DNA of 64,000 nucleotides from Notospermus geniculatus (taxonomy: Eukaryota; Nemertea; Pilidiophora; Heteronemertea; Lineidae). The stretch is taken from positions 141,146 to 205,145 of the forward strand of contig NMRB01000336.1 in NCBI GenBank assembly GCA_002633025.1. The letters are read 5' to 3'. Below are positions 45,191-56,865 of this stretch, one piece after another; positions within the stretch are counted from its first letter, which is position 1; each line of letters begins with the position of its first letter. Under the pieces are notes generated by a model. It saw only the letters and a program-made list of their open reading frames with translations. It was not told where the DNA came from and ran no database searches. Position numbers and translations under genes: made by a program.

Positions 45191-46075
45191 GCCACTTTAA
45201 GGATCAATGAGCCCTGAATTTCAGAGCTACATGTACTCCTTGAGTTCCACGTAGAGGTTTCTGGAGAGAGTGGCAACTGAAGGTACAGGCACGACAGGTA
45301 TAGAACATGTAGAATTACATGACATACAGTCAAGTGTGAAGCACTCTGAGACTGACTTTTCAGAGGAAAGCAGTATTCATTATCGTTATAAATTACGATG
45401 TACCCTCTTCCATCAGCCAGGGCAGTCTGTCTGCATGCTCCGTCGCACCGACTTCTCTGCCAGATAAGATATGAGGTTATTGATCAACCTGTTCCCCATC
45501 TCAGACATGTCAGAATATACATGTTAAATGCACGGCGTCGCATGTTGGATCTGTGTTACCCCAGCAGCGGGTCTCATCAATGTCTACAGACAAAAATCGA
45601 TGACGGATGGGATGAATGGTTAGGAGTGTTTGTGATTTTTGCAATCGCCAACAATTTGTCTCATTCGCCGAAATTGTAGTGCTTTGTGTGAAGTCGATGG
45701 CATTTGGTGGATGAGAGAGACCATCCTCTTGGAAATAAGTGAAATAAACATTAGTTGCTCTTACCGTATATAACATGTCATGTCATGGTGGACATGGTTG
45801 TGTTGTAACACGAATGTGGGTTGGAAAGAATTTCTGTCATCAGAAAATGCAAATTCTGATGTCGGGTGGTGGTCAGTTCAAATATGAACAAAAACATACA
45901 TTTTCTTGAACTTGAATACAATGTGTTTGGTCATACATGTATGGATGCCAGATAGATGATGCTCTGTTTGACAGAGCTGCTGGAATCTGTGCGCTGAAGA
46001 GAAACTTTCAATCATGTCAATTGTGTTTGGTGTTGGTGGTAACAATTCTGTCACAAGAGTCCCAGTTCATGTATA
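45191..46075. other. Intergenic, nothing recognised
   Basis: No gene, repeat or RNA that I can support. Confidence 0.4.
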
Positions 46076-46511
46076 GCCCCATTTACACTGGTCACGTAAA
46101 AAGCGACCCGTGCTCGGACCGATGCCGGCCCGCTTGATTTTCCGCCTCCTTCACAATAGCACGGATGGAACCGTGCTATTCACTCGAGACGGCTACATGT
46201 ACCAGTGCCACCGTGGTGGGCTTTTATACATTTCGCACCGGTGACGTCAGAGGCAAGATAAACAGTTTGCGCATACTCGGATCACAAGTGGAACCATTCT
46301 GAGATCGCTGGGCAACACTGCACTGTTCCGGAACCGAACCGTGCTCGGACCGGTCCGAGACAACCTCCAACTGGTGGTCTCGGCACGGTTCGCTTTGGAA
46401 CCGTTCCTGGCATGCTTGTCCCATTTACATGTACACTTGCTATTTTTTGGGCAATCCGTGCTCAGACTGGTCCATCCGAGCACAGTTATTTTTCCTTAGT
46501 GTAAACGGGGC
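46076..46511. mobile_element. GCCCCATTTACACT-ended MITE
   Basis: The ends GCCCCATTTACACT and AGTGTAAACGGGGC are inverted, with CCGTGCTCGGACCG motifs in both halves. The right end abuts the allelic segment that begins at 46518. Confidence 0.65.
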
Positions 46512-46614
46512 CATTATTGTCTCCCGTGAATGACCCCAAATGCAGAGGTACATGTATGAAGATTGACGGCACTGCTGCTTGAAAGTCCTCATCAACGTAG
46601 GTCATTAGACAATA

Positions 46615-46792
46615 CAGTGGAACCTCCCTTAACGGACACCTCTGCCAGGAGGACACCTCTCTATTAAGGACACCAAAGTTTAGTCCCAAATTGACCATTT
46701 CTATTCATTTTAACCTCTGTATTCAGGACACCTCTCAATTAAGGACAGCATTTGTCAGTCCAAGAGGTGTCCTTAATTGAGAGGTTCCACTG
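46615..46792. mobile_element. Pogo/Tc1-like MITE, TA target, present in one allele only
   Basis: The ends CAGTGGAACCTCCCTTAA and TTAATTGAGAGGTTCCACTG are inverted and flanked by TA. The other allele (47878-47886) reads GACAGTATTATTG with a single TA and no element. CAGTRGAACCTC ends with TA duplications are known from pogo/Tigger-type elements. Confidence 0.88.
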
Positions 46793-47246
46793 TATTATTG
46801 TAAGGCCGCTAATGAAAACCAGTTCGATTATGTACTGCATGTTCTTCATGTTCATACATGTATCAGGGAAGCGTGGTCAGAAAATCAGTGACTGCCAATC
46901 AATATTGTACTCAATCATCCTGTTGATCAGATAATCAATGGCTGTTCTCGGGCCTGCCTGTCATGTCTGTAGCATTTGGTTGCCATAGTAACTAGAAATC
47001 AGGTACACCGTCTGCGTAGCTCTTTCGTTACCTGCAAAAGTGCAACATGGTGCCATGCTGAACTACATGTCTGCATGTAGCCAAGCATGAACATGATAAA
47101 TGACCGTTTTCAAGGGCTAGGAGGAATACCGGCGTAGATTTGCAGGGATGGAGCTTCATGTACATGTAGCTTCTGCCAAGTCTTAGCCAAATAATTACCC
47201 GAGTCACTGTCATTTGACTCGTCCAGTTAGTCAAAGGGGCTGTTCG

Positions 47247-47421
47247 TTTTTGTCACTTGAGGAATCTGAGTTGTGATCCTTGGGAAAATGGAAAAAGCTA
47301 CGAAGCTGCAAATTGCGGGGATTATTTGTTGTGCTGTACAGAATAATCACTGCAATTTGCAGCTTCATAGCTTTCTCCATTTTCTCAAGGGTCACAACTC
47401 AGATTCGTCAATTCACGAAAA
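47247..47421. repeat. Hairpin MITE
   Basis: The arms GAATCTGAGTTGTGATCC and its near complement, and AGCTACGAAGCTGCAAATTG with its partner, fold around TTGTTGTGCTGTAC. The other allele has it at about 48342-48516. Confidence 0.75.
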
Positions 47422-47780
47422 CAAATCTAGCCCCTTTTCCATTCTAATTGAATTTGTCAGTGTCGACAATTTTAGCCAAATAGGTGATGTTTTAACCAAG
47501 ACAGAGATGAAATACATTATAGCAGCCATGTTTGTGAATACCACATTGCATGTTTCATGTCACTCAAATTATTGGTACATTATACCGGTAGCAATATCCA
47601 GCCTCATGACAGTAACACACACACAGATATCAATTGGCTGATTTATTAAACTGAATAGATGANCCTGTTCAAGTTACGCAATACTTCTCAAGGTCAGAGG
47701 TCAAGGTCACAGATAACTAGCTCTAGAGTAGTAAACTTCTCATCGGAAACCATTGACATCGCTCCGATGTCCTTTTCTTG

Positions 47781-48757
47781 TTGTCTCCCGTGATTGACCC
47801 CAAATGCAGAGGTACATGTATGATGAAGATTGACAGCACTGCTGCTTGAAAGTCCTCATCAACGTAGGTCATTAGACAGTATTATTGTAAGGCCGCTAAT
47901 GAAAACCAGTTCGATTATTTACTGCATGTTCTTCATGTTCATATGCATGTACATGTATCATGGAAGCGTGGTCAGAAAATCAGTGACTGCCAATCAATAT
48001 TGTACTCAATCATCCTGTTGATCAGATAATCAATGGCTGTTCTCGGGCCTGCCTGTCATGTCTGTAGCATTTGGTTGCCATAGTAACTAGAAATCAGGTA
48101 CACCGTCTGGGTAGCTCTTTCGTTACCTGCAAAAGTGCAACATGGTGCCATGCTGAACTACATGTCTGCATGTAGCCAAGCATGAACATGATAAATTACC
48201 GTTTTCAAGGGCTAGGAGGAATACCGGCGTAGATTTGCAGGGATGGAGCTTCATGTACATGTAGCTTCTGCCAAGTCTTAGCCAAATAATTACCCGAGTC
48301 ACTGTCATTTGACTCGTCCAGTTAGCCAAAGGGGCTGTTCGTTTTTGTCACTTGAGGAATCTGAGTTGTGATCCTTGGGAAAATGGAAAAAGCTACGAAG
48401 CTGCAAATTGCAGGGATTATTTGTTGTGCTGTACAGAATAATCACTGCAATTTGCAGCTTCATAGCTTTCTCCATTTTCTCAAGGGTCACAACTCAGATT
48501 CGTCAATTCACAAAAACAAATCTAGCCCCTTTTCCATTCTAATTGAATTTGTCAGTGTCGACAATTTTAGCCAAATAGGTGATGTTTTAACCAAGACAGA
48601 GATGAAATACATTATAGCAGCCATGTTTGTGAATACCACATTGCATGTTTCATGTCACTCAAATTATTGGTACATTATACCGGTAGCAATATCCAGCCTC
48701 ATGACAGTAACACACACACAGATATCAATTGGCTGATTTATTAAACTGAATAGATGA
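47781..48757. repeat. Allelic copy 2
   Basis: Second version of 46518-47662, lacking the pogo-like MITE. It continues without a break into the SDR gene, so this is the copy in true genomic order. Confidence 0.85.
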
Positions 48758-48977
48758 TCGTACGCGTGGTGATGTCCCAGTGGGAAAAGGCGTACATGTT
48801 AGAAGCATTTTTGTCTATTTTTTGTGTCCATAGTCAATGTTAGTACTGGCAGCAATTACATACCAATGACATATATCATACATGTCATACATGTTCAGCA
48901 TTACAATGTTTTGCCTGTACTGTACATGTAGCAAATGAATTTAGGAAATTGCTCTGTCTTGTATTTGCAGTTAAAAA

Positions 48978-51900
48978 ATGTCAGGACGTGTTGTAATAGT
49001 TACAGGCGCGAATTCGGGCATTGGCTACAAGACGGCAGAATATCTTTGCGAGGCGGGAGACAATGTCTATCTCGCTTGCAGGAATGAGGAGAGGGGAAAG
49101 GCTGCCGTGGAGAAAATCAAGGCAAAGAACCCACAGGCACTTGCCCATTTCCTCCAGGTATGTAAATCCACCCTTGCATTGGTGAAATTAACATGGATGC
49201 TGCAAGCCATAGTGTATGCTGGAAATCATGGCGGGGCCCAGGTGTGACGATTTTGCAGACCTGCCAAGTCTCATGCATTTGGCGGGAGACTCGTGCATTT
49301 ACACCTGTTCTCCCGCACTCCCGCGAGCTGTGTGTAATCTCACGCATTTCCCCCAAAGTGAAGCTCTTCAAAAAAATTGTTCCCCTTGCCCTATTTCACA
49401 AACTGCGTTTTCCAACCGCGCTTGCGGACCATCGTCTGCTTAGGGATCATCTCAAAATTCATTGATGCCCCAAAAGACGAAAGTATTTCGTCTCTCTGTG
49501 GACCCCCTACCCCCCTCCTAAAGACTAAAAGACGCAGGTGTCTGGCATCAAGGTTTTATTCCTCAGAAAAACGTGTTGTTTTTACAGAAATGCCATCATG
49601 ATGATGTACATGTATAAAAACTTTAAAAGTGACATGATTAAAATCCGTGCGAGTCATGAGTTACTAGTATCCTTCATGTCAGAAAAAAACACACAGGAGG
49701 AAGCCTTCATCTCCGCAGAGAGTACATGAGTATACCACATGGGCCTCACAGCGCCACCTATCTCCATTCTTCCGATATAGTATTGACGATCGGAAGTAGT
49801 CAAGCTGGACATGCGCAGGAGGTTGGGGGTGGGGGCGTCGAAGAATTGTCTAGCCGAAGGTGTCAATGTGTGGAGCAGAGGCCCAGTAGGGAGTTATGTG
49901 TTTTCTTGTAGTTTGCTGATTTTATCAAACTTTTTTTTTCAAAATTTTGAAAGTGATGCCACAGGTGAAAAAAGGACGAAAATTAAGCCAGAAAATTACT
50001 GACCCCCCTCCCCCCCAGACGAAATACTTTCGTCTTTTGGGGCATCAATGAATTTTGAGATGATCCCTTAGGCAGCGCTCGTGCCGTTTGATTCTGTAAT
50101 CAGTGTTTTACCGCCAACGCTATTATATCTGAGCTATCACAGCCCTTCGCTGAAGGACATTATGCACCGTGTGCCGGGTTTTGTGCACGTTTTAGATGCT
50201 CAAGCAAGGCAACCGGAAAATGGCCCATTCTCCAGCAAAATCTTGCCCAAGCTCCAGCAAGCACCCGTGGCAGGTGTGATTTTGAAGTGTGGGCGGTTTT
50301 TCTGGCACAGTGGGATGGAAACATTACGAGTCACTTTCTCTTTCTGCAGCTGGACCTGTCGGAGAAGGAATCCATCGAAAAGTTTGTGGAGCAGTTCCAT
50401 GAGCATGGAAAGAATAAGCTGCATGTATTGATCAACAATGCCGCAGTCGCGTTGAGTATGAAGGACCCGAAACGTCACGCTACGGGCAGCGGCATGGAGC
50501 TTATGATGGGCACAAACTTTGTTGGTGAGTTGAAACTCCTCCTCAAGTTGAAACTCCTCCTCAAGCTTCCATTGTCAGACGAGGAACCAGAAGGATCCAA
50601 AGCTCCCCCATGCTCTCAGCATCAAAGATTTTTCACCAGGATTTGCCAAAAATTTCAGGGAGATCAGGGATCACCTCAGCACCAACCTCCATCCGCCGGC
50701 TTCATCCCCCTCAAAAAAAATCACTGATCCATCTCTGATTGTAATGGTGCATGTTTTATATGAATGACATACACGAATGGCATACAAAAAAATTTGTCTC
50801 CAATTTCAGGTCATTTCTACCTGACGAACCTCCTCTTAGATGATTTGAAGAAGGCTGGTGAAGAAGCACAAAACGCTCGCATCATCAATGTAACAACTGC
50901 ACTTCATGACGGGAGCCAGTCTAAGGGGCGACGTAAGTTTGGTCACATGTATGTGTGACCTTCGATCTCGGAAAGTGTGACGGCAGTTGAGCCACCCCTC
51001 CATATGAATCGGCATCGTTTAGTTTAACCGCAACATGACGGTTTGCCCTATATGAAGGGCAGTCTATTGTGTCATTAATCTCAGCATAAGTCAGTCATAA
51101 AAAATGAAGAATGAGGAATTGCACATTTATCGTGTTCGATTTCTTACACCGGCCAGGCACTAGCGCTTTCTCAGACATGCGCATTGGAGGCCAATAAAGG
51201 AACGCTGTTGTGTTAGACACGAGTAAAGTGTCATGGCGGACGCGCTCTGATTGGCTGATTGTCCGCTCTTGACTTTGTCTGCGATCTTTTCCAGAATTCA
51301 AAGACATAGACATGGATGATCTATTCCTTGTAAAGAGTGGAGCCTACAGCGGGGGTCAGGCGTATAAAAACTCAAAAGCTGCTCTTATTATGTTTACCTA
51401 TGAGTTAGCAAAGCGGTTGGAGGGAACCGGCGTTACTGCCAACTGTATCTGCCCAGGCTTTGTACCGAAGACGCAACTGTATCGCCAGAATTCTGCGCCC
51501 AAGAGATTCTTCGATCGTTACGTGATGGGCGGGATGTTGAAATTCTTAAATGTTACGACGAGCGTCGATAAAGCTGCCGAGATGATGTTCAACTTTGCTG
51601 ATGACGAGAAATACAAAGGTTTGTGACGTTTGGTGACTTATTTCTGCCAGTTACCTGGAGACATAAGTATCCTGTCATACATGTAGTGGTTCAGTGGAAA
51701 CATTGGCATGTAGTGTCAGCTCTAAGGTTCTGGGTTCAATCCCCATTCAGAGTCAATCTTAAAGTCCCAGTTGCGCATACTATTTTTACAACTTAAGAAA
51801 GTTTGGGGATATAATGCTGGTCAAGATGCTTTTTGTTTCATTGAATAATTCAGCTGGTTAAAAAGTTGTGACATATTTAATGGATTTTGTCAGAGGAGAA

Positions 51901-53118
51901 TGTTGGGCCTCGTTTAATGATGTAATCTCAGGAATTTGCATAATGAGCATGCATTTTAGTGCTGTATGGCCTTGCGTGACTATTCACGTGAAAGAATGAA
52001 GTCAGAAATGTGTCGGTTTAGTAAATTTATAAATGGAAATGAACTTTATCTCCACATTGGATGGCTCACATTTGATTTCTTTTTAACCTGCAATGACATC
52101 ATGCATAAATTAGCATTTTCAACCCTTTAATGTCCTTGACTTGTTAAACTTCCACAAAATCATTTTTGGAAAGATCCCATTTCATTCTTTTTATTATAGA
52201 TGTGACTGGAAGATACTACTGTGACAACAAGGAGGCTGAATCATCCGCTGAAACCAAAGACGAGGAGAAACAGAAAAAGATCTGGGAATTAGCAGGTTTG
52301 TTCGTTTGTTTCAGTTTGGAGGAGATGTTGCACCAACTGATGGTGTAAAGCCAGGCATACATCGCATTTGCGACTGGAAGTAACTGATCTGATCAGTCGC
52401 TGGTGATGCACGTGCTGTGCGCACATCGCTAATTCAGCAACTCAGTAAAACTAGGAGGATCCAATCAGTCATCATGTCCTGAGCACATACATCGCACTTG
52501 CGACTGGCAGCAACTTACTAAGGTAACATCCGTGGCACTGAGACTCAACAAGACTAGGCTTCGTTCAGAAAAGAGGCACTGATCAGTCGCAAGCCCGCGT
52601 ACATCACAGCGACTGAACAAAACTGGGTACAACTAATCACTAGAAAGTTGAACATGTGCAACTCATGGCAACTGGCAAAATCTCAGTTCCAGCGAGTCGC
52701 AAGGGTGCGAACATCGACTGTTTCTGGCGACTGATCAGTTGCCTCCAGTTCCAGCTAGACCCTCCCAGTTGCCAATAATGCCATATGTGGCACTCGATTT
52801 TGTACTCAATATTTTTTTGCTCCAGTGGGTGCTGCAATTGTCGTAAGTATTTAACAAAGCATCTCTTTCACAATTTTAGGTGGCTACTTGAAAATGGAAG
52901 GCTTTGAAGCTCTTGAAATCCCCGAGCCTGAACCAGAACCAGAACCAGTACCAGAAAAGACAGAAGAAGAGAAGCCAACAGAGTCCAAAGAGGGAGATGC
53001 TGAAGAGAAAAAAGAAGAAGAGGGAAAAGAAGAGAAGAAAGATGAAGAAAAAACAGAAAAAGAACCTGAAAAGGAGGGAGAAATGGAACCAGAGGATAAA
53101 GAAGAGAAAAAGGAATAG
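48978..53118 (+). CDS. Short-chain dehydrogenase, retinol-dehydrogenase-like, with acidic tail
   Basis: An NAD(P)-dependent oxidoreductase of the classical SDR fold, closest by eye to the RDH11-14 group; the substrate cannot be read from the sequence. Coding exons are 48978-49157, 50350-50524, 50810-50932, 51295-51618, 52200-52295 and 52880-53118, all with consistent phases (0, 1, 1, 1, 1), total 378 residues. TGANSGIG (9-16) binds the cofactor, NNAA (89-92) stands for the usual NNAG, and YKNSK (Tyr183, Lys187) is the catalytic pair. The strand that normally carries the catalytic serine (NVSS) reads NVTT (145-148), so threonine would have to act. ELAKRLEGTGVT and a CPGFV motif match the family. 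No N-terminal membrane anchor is seen. The last 70 residues are a Glu/Lys/Pro-rich tail not typical of RDHs. An acceptor at 48970 implies a 5' non-coding exon upstream. Confidence 0.88.
49443..50067. mobile_element. Harbinger-type MITE in SDR intron 1
   Basis: The ends GGGATCATCTCAAAATTCAT and ATGAATTTTGAGATGATCCC are exact complements and are flanked by TTA (49440-49442 and 50068-50070). A three-base TTA/TWA target with GGG ends is typical of PIF/Harbinger movers. The 625-base interior has no transposase. Confidence 0.8.
51689..51760 (+). repeat. tRNA-like fragment in SDR intron 4
   Basis: GTGGTTCAGTGG resembles an A box and GGTTCTGGGTTCAATCCCC a T arm with B box, about 45 bases apart. The stems between are degraded. 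Probably SINE- or tRNA-derived. Confidence 0.45.
52345..52760. repeat. CATCGC-TTGCGACTGG repeats in SDR intron 5
   Basis: ACATCGCA(T/C)TTGCGACTGG occurs at least twice (52359 and 52490) and inverted relatives, such as GGCGACTGATCAGT, appear near 52615 and 52725. A decayed foldback element is likely. Confidence 0.5.
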
Positions 53119-53280
53119 GGAGAGCAGTATGGTAGTATCAAGTTTCATGTCTATTATACAGTTTAAATCATGTTTTGAATGTGAGTATCACTGGCGAGGT
53201 AAGTGTATTCGAATTCTACTTTGCTTATCCGTTAGTCATTACTTTGCCTATTTTCTACAAGAATCTGTCATTAGCTGTGA

Positions 53281-53286
53281 AATAAA
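53281..53286 (+). terminator. Likely poly(A) signal of the SDR gene
   Basis: AATAAA lies 163 bases after the stop codon, in otherwise non-coding A/T-rich sequence. Confidence 0.6.
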
Positions 53287-56200
53287 TCCATAGATCAGAG
53301 CCAATATTGAGTTCAGTATTTAGAGAATACATGTAGGTCAACTCTCCATGTACTTCAGGAAGTTGACAGCAACGCCATCTTTTCTTTGTTCACTCATGGC
53401 AGCTATTGTGAAGGTGTTCCTAGCATTTAAAGACCCAGTGGTATATCACAGTGCGTTTTGACTGAGTGTAGACACGCTTCTGACAGATCCTTGCATAAAT
53501 ATCTCATAGTTGGGATTATATTTCCAACAATATTCTCATTTAGGAATAAATTATATTGATCATTTATTGTTATTTAGACATAGTCAAAAACATGGCATTT
53601 ATTTCAGTTGGCAGTTGGAGCTGTCTGCATGATGTGGCTTGTGTGTATTTTAATTGAATTCAAGCGTGCATTCCATTTATGGTTTGAATGCTTTTAGAGA
53701 CTGTCTCAAATGACCAATTGCACATATTTTTTATTCATCTAATACTGATTCTATATGTCAGTTTTTATCTTGACATTCAGTACATAACTTCAGATTGAGA
53801 TCTGGCAATTGTCTAGCTATAGAAACCTTTTCAGCACTTTCATATCAGCTGTACTTCCACCTGTCCCAAGCCCACCAAAACACAATGTTTCTTGTGCGTA
53901 CACCTATTTTTTGGCATGTCTAATAGACCTGTGTTTGAAAACCCTCTGTTGATTAGATCAGCCGAGCTCGCCAGGGCTAATGCAGACACGTGTGTCACCC
54001 GGACTTTCAGATTGGTGTAAGCGCAATAAACTCGGCAGTTGTGTATTGCGCATGTGCTATAAACCAAAAACCCCGCAAAATTTGAGCTGCAAGTGCGACC
54101 TCTCTCGCCGTGTTTAGTAACTAATGAAATGTACTAAAAATAGGTGTTCGCGTGTGGCGTTTTTTTTTAAGCACGGGGAAGACCCGTGTCTCAAAAAAAC
54201 GACCAATTTGGGATAGGTGGAACTAAGGCTTTTGTGTGTTATGTAGTCATACACAGATGGATAGGCCTATAAATGTCTGTCATCGTGTGCATTACTTCTG
54301 AAATTACTAGGACATTAGACATTAGCATCCAATTAAGAGTAAATCAACATAGAAATAAATAGTCTAATGATAATGAACACTTGACAATTATTTTTACCAA
54401 TCTGGTTTAATTTCTGACCTGATGATATTGAAACAGTAATATTATAGTCAGCTGACCTTTTTTAGGAATGCAAATTTCTGTGCGATAATTGGATAAACGG
54501 GAGAAATGGACCATATTTGACCTTTCTCATACATCTTTGTGAACTGTTGTGAAAAGTAGGTTTAAAGGTGACCAAGTTCATTCATAATCTGGTAGAGAGA
54601 CACTAGAGCACTCTGATATGATAATTCCTGTGGTGTGGTCTAATTATTAAAGAGTGATAGATGCATGTCGGATTGCTGCCTAAAGGCCCATTGACACCAA
54701 AACCATGCCGCGGGCTGCGACGGCGAAAAACGACGCGCGTGAAAATAGGTTCAATGGATTTTCAATAAAAGGGTCACACCAAAGACGCACGGCAAAAAAT
54801 GACCTGCGCTCACCGCCCGAAATAACTTTTGTAGTTATCCAGTGGGCTTGCCGTGGCGGTTTTTCTCAGTGCGCATGCTCAGAGGGTGCGGCTACCTACA
54901 CAAGTGCTTCAGCCATTTTTATTGCAGGACAATGCCGCAGCGTTTCTGGCGGGTGGTGTGACCTCTGTGTGTGGGCAGAAACCGTGGCATTTTCCGCTGT
55001 TTGGTGTGTACAGACCTTCAATCGTAAACATACATGTAACGTTTGTCTCGTGCAATATCGGTGTCGTCAGTTAGCTTTAAAAGCATGAGAAACTTCCTCT
55101 CTACCAAATATATCAGTGATACATGCACCTCGGTGTAATCGGATAATTTCCAGATGTACGGTATGTGATGTTTTCAGTTGTAGTATTTAATGAAGTTCCA
55201 AAGCTCTTACGTGTTACTGTTACTTGTAAGCATGACGTTTCTGAGTGCGTAGAGCGATTAGATCATTTCTGATGTCGATGTACATGTATTCTCACTGTGT
55301 CATCCACCACGTCCATACTGACCAATTCAAAAAGACTTGTGTGCCAAAAATGTGCTTTGCAGCTATTTTCCGCGATTGACGTGGTTCGCCGGATGCCGCT
55401 GCGTGGAATCACTTGATTTTTCACCACTTGCCCTATCTGTAGTTGATATTGCCCATTTTGATCCTATATTGTGCAGTAATATTGCACGTGTATGGGCTGC
55501 TTGGGTAGAAGAAAGATTGGCAATGATATTGCCCATTTTGATCCTCATATTGTGCAATAATATTGCACGTGTATGGGCCGTTTAAGTCGGGCATCATACA
55601 TGTAAATGCGAAACGACACGGCACTGCGGTGCCGTTTGCATTTCCATTCCACAACATCCCCTGCATCAGATACCGGTACATGTACATACATTCAGGGGTT
55701 CTTGACCTAGCAACATTGACGAACGTGTATACGCAGAATAATCATCACTCTATTAAGAATTAACTATGATAGTTTGTGCTGTTTTGGCATGAAATTTAGA
55801 TAGACATACATATTAGTAATTTTATCTTTAGAATGAGACTTTACTTTCTCGAGGACTAGTACTTGTTTGGACAAATGATTGTTATTGTATGTAAATGTAT
55901 GTTATTTGTGGGATGTTAATAAGCCTGCCATGTTAATCCATGTGACTCACACTATTGCCAAGTGTATTATTTTCGCATAGCTGCCATAAAATTTTTTAAT
56001 CACAAACTTTTTGAAGATGGTTGTGGGTATTTTGAACCCTAGACCCACTCAAGATGATTGCTTTATATTTTGAATAGGTCATGTAATGATCAGTAACATT
56101 TTTGGCTTGACCTAGTTTTCTATGCATTTTCCTTCATTTAGCTGCCTTTACTCTTGATTTTCTGCTAAATTTTATGAAAATGTGTGTTTTTGACTCAATG

Positions 56201-56399
56201 TTCTATGTAATGTACCTGGCTGTGATAGCTTTTCGTGGTTTCCGAATGGTTCCTTCTTGTTGAATAAAACCAAATTTCATACTTAAGATTTCGCATTTAA
56301 CAAAATTTTTAGGGCATTTCTTACGATTGCGGTTTCAAGCTTTTTTATCAGAGGACCATTGCTTTATTTTTGTACTTAGAGCAAGTACGGACCAGAATA
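53287..56399. other. Intergenic, MITE-like repeats
   Basis: About 53851-54226 has inverted ends TTCCACCTGTCCCAA and TTTGGGATAGGTGGAA with CACGGGG repeats inside, the same family as 12953-13430. Two copies of TATTGCCCATTTTGATCCT-A-TATTGTGCA lie at 55448-55560. No gene is seen; open frames around 54705-55088 have no recognisable domain. Confidence 0.5.
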
Positions 56400-56516
56400 T
56401 GGGGTCCTATGAATAAAGACTAGTAAATGCTTTTACTTGAATTTTGCAATACAAATGCACCAGACAATGCTGTACAAATCTGAAAAGCATTTACTAGTCT
56501 TTATTCACATGACCCA
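56400..56516. repeat. Hairpin
   Basis: GGGGTCCTATGAATAAAGAC, ACTAGTAAATGCTTTT and their complements at 56482-56516 form two arms around a 45-base loop. Confidence 0.75.
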
Positions 56517-56617
56517 TGGTATGTGTGCTGGAATCCAACCCTAACTAACTAGTAAAACCCGACTCGTTCTGTATATCAGACCCATCCCCTGCTTGCATGA
56601 TACATTGCATCGGAGTG

Positions 56618-56748
56618 CTGCAGTTAAAGCGAATGGCTCGCGGGGTTTGTTGTGGCGCCATGACAGTTGGTTATCGATATCAAGCAGCATTTTGAGAAAA
56701 AGGCAAAAGAAGGATTTTAGTTTAATGGGAAATGCATTAGACAGCCAA
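56618..56748. repeat. CAGTTAAAGCGAATGGCTCG repeat, left copy
   Basis: It is the reverse complement of 59588-59713, and ends at the N at 56749. A shorter direct piece is at 59330-59355. The pair may be the ends of one 3 kb composite element or two independent MITE copies. Confidence 0.7.
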
Positions 56749-56865
56749 NCCCCCCCCCCAAGAATCAGTAGGATCCTGTGTCCAAGGGGATTAGAAACAT
56801 AATGACGTGTGTTCTTGTTTCAGAAAATGTTTCAGAAGGCACTATCGCAGAAAGTCCGACACATA

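Larger units (their letters stand above)
46518..47662. repeat. Allelic copy 1 before the N at 47663
   Basis: It corresponds to 47781-48757 with few differences, apart from the 178-base insertion at 46615-46792. No gene; a hairpin at about 47247-47421 explains the longest open frames. Confidence 0.85.

Noticed and set aside
47273-48736. A pair of 122-codon open frames, nearly identical
   Set aside because: They are the two alleles of the hairpin MITE and its flank, not duplicated genes.
52904-53293. Second frame through the SDR tail (Lys-rich, 129 codons) and a Phe/Ser-rich minus-strand frame
   Set aside because: The purine-rich exon leaves several frames open; only the Glu/Pro-rich frame joins exon 5 in phase.
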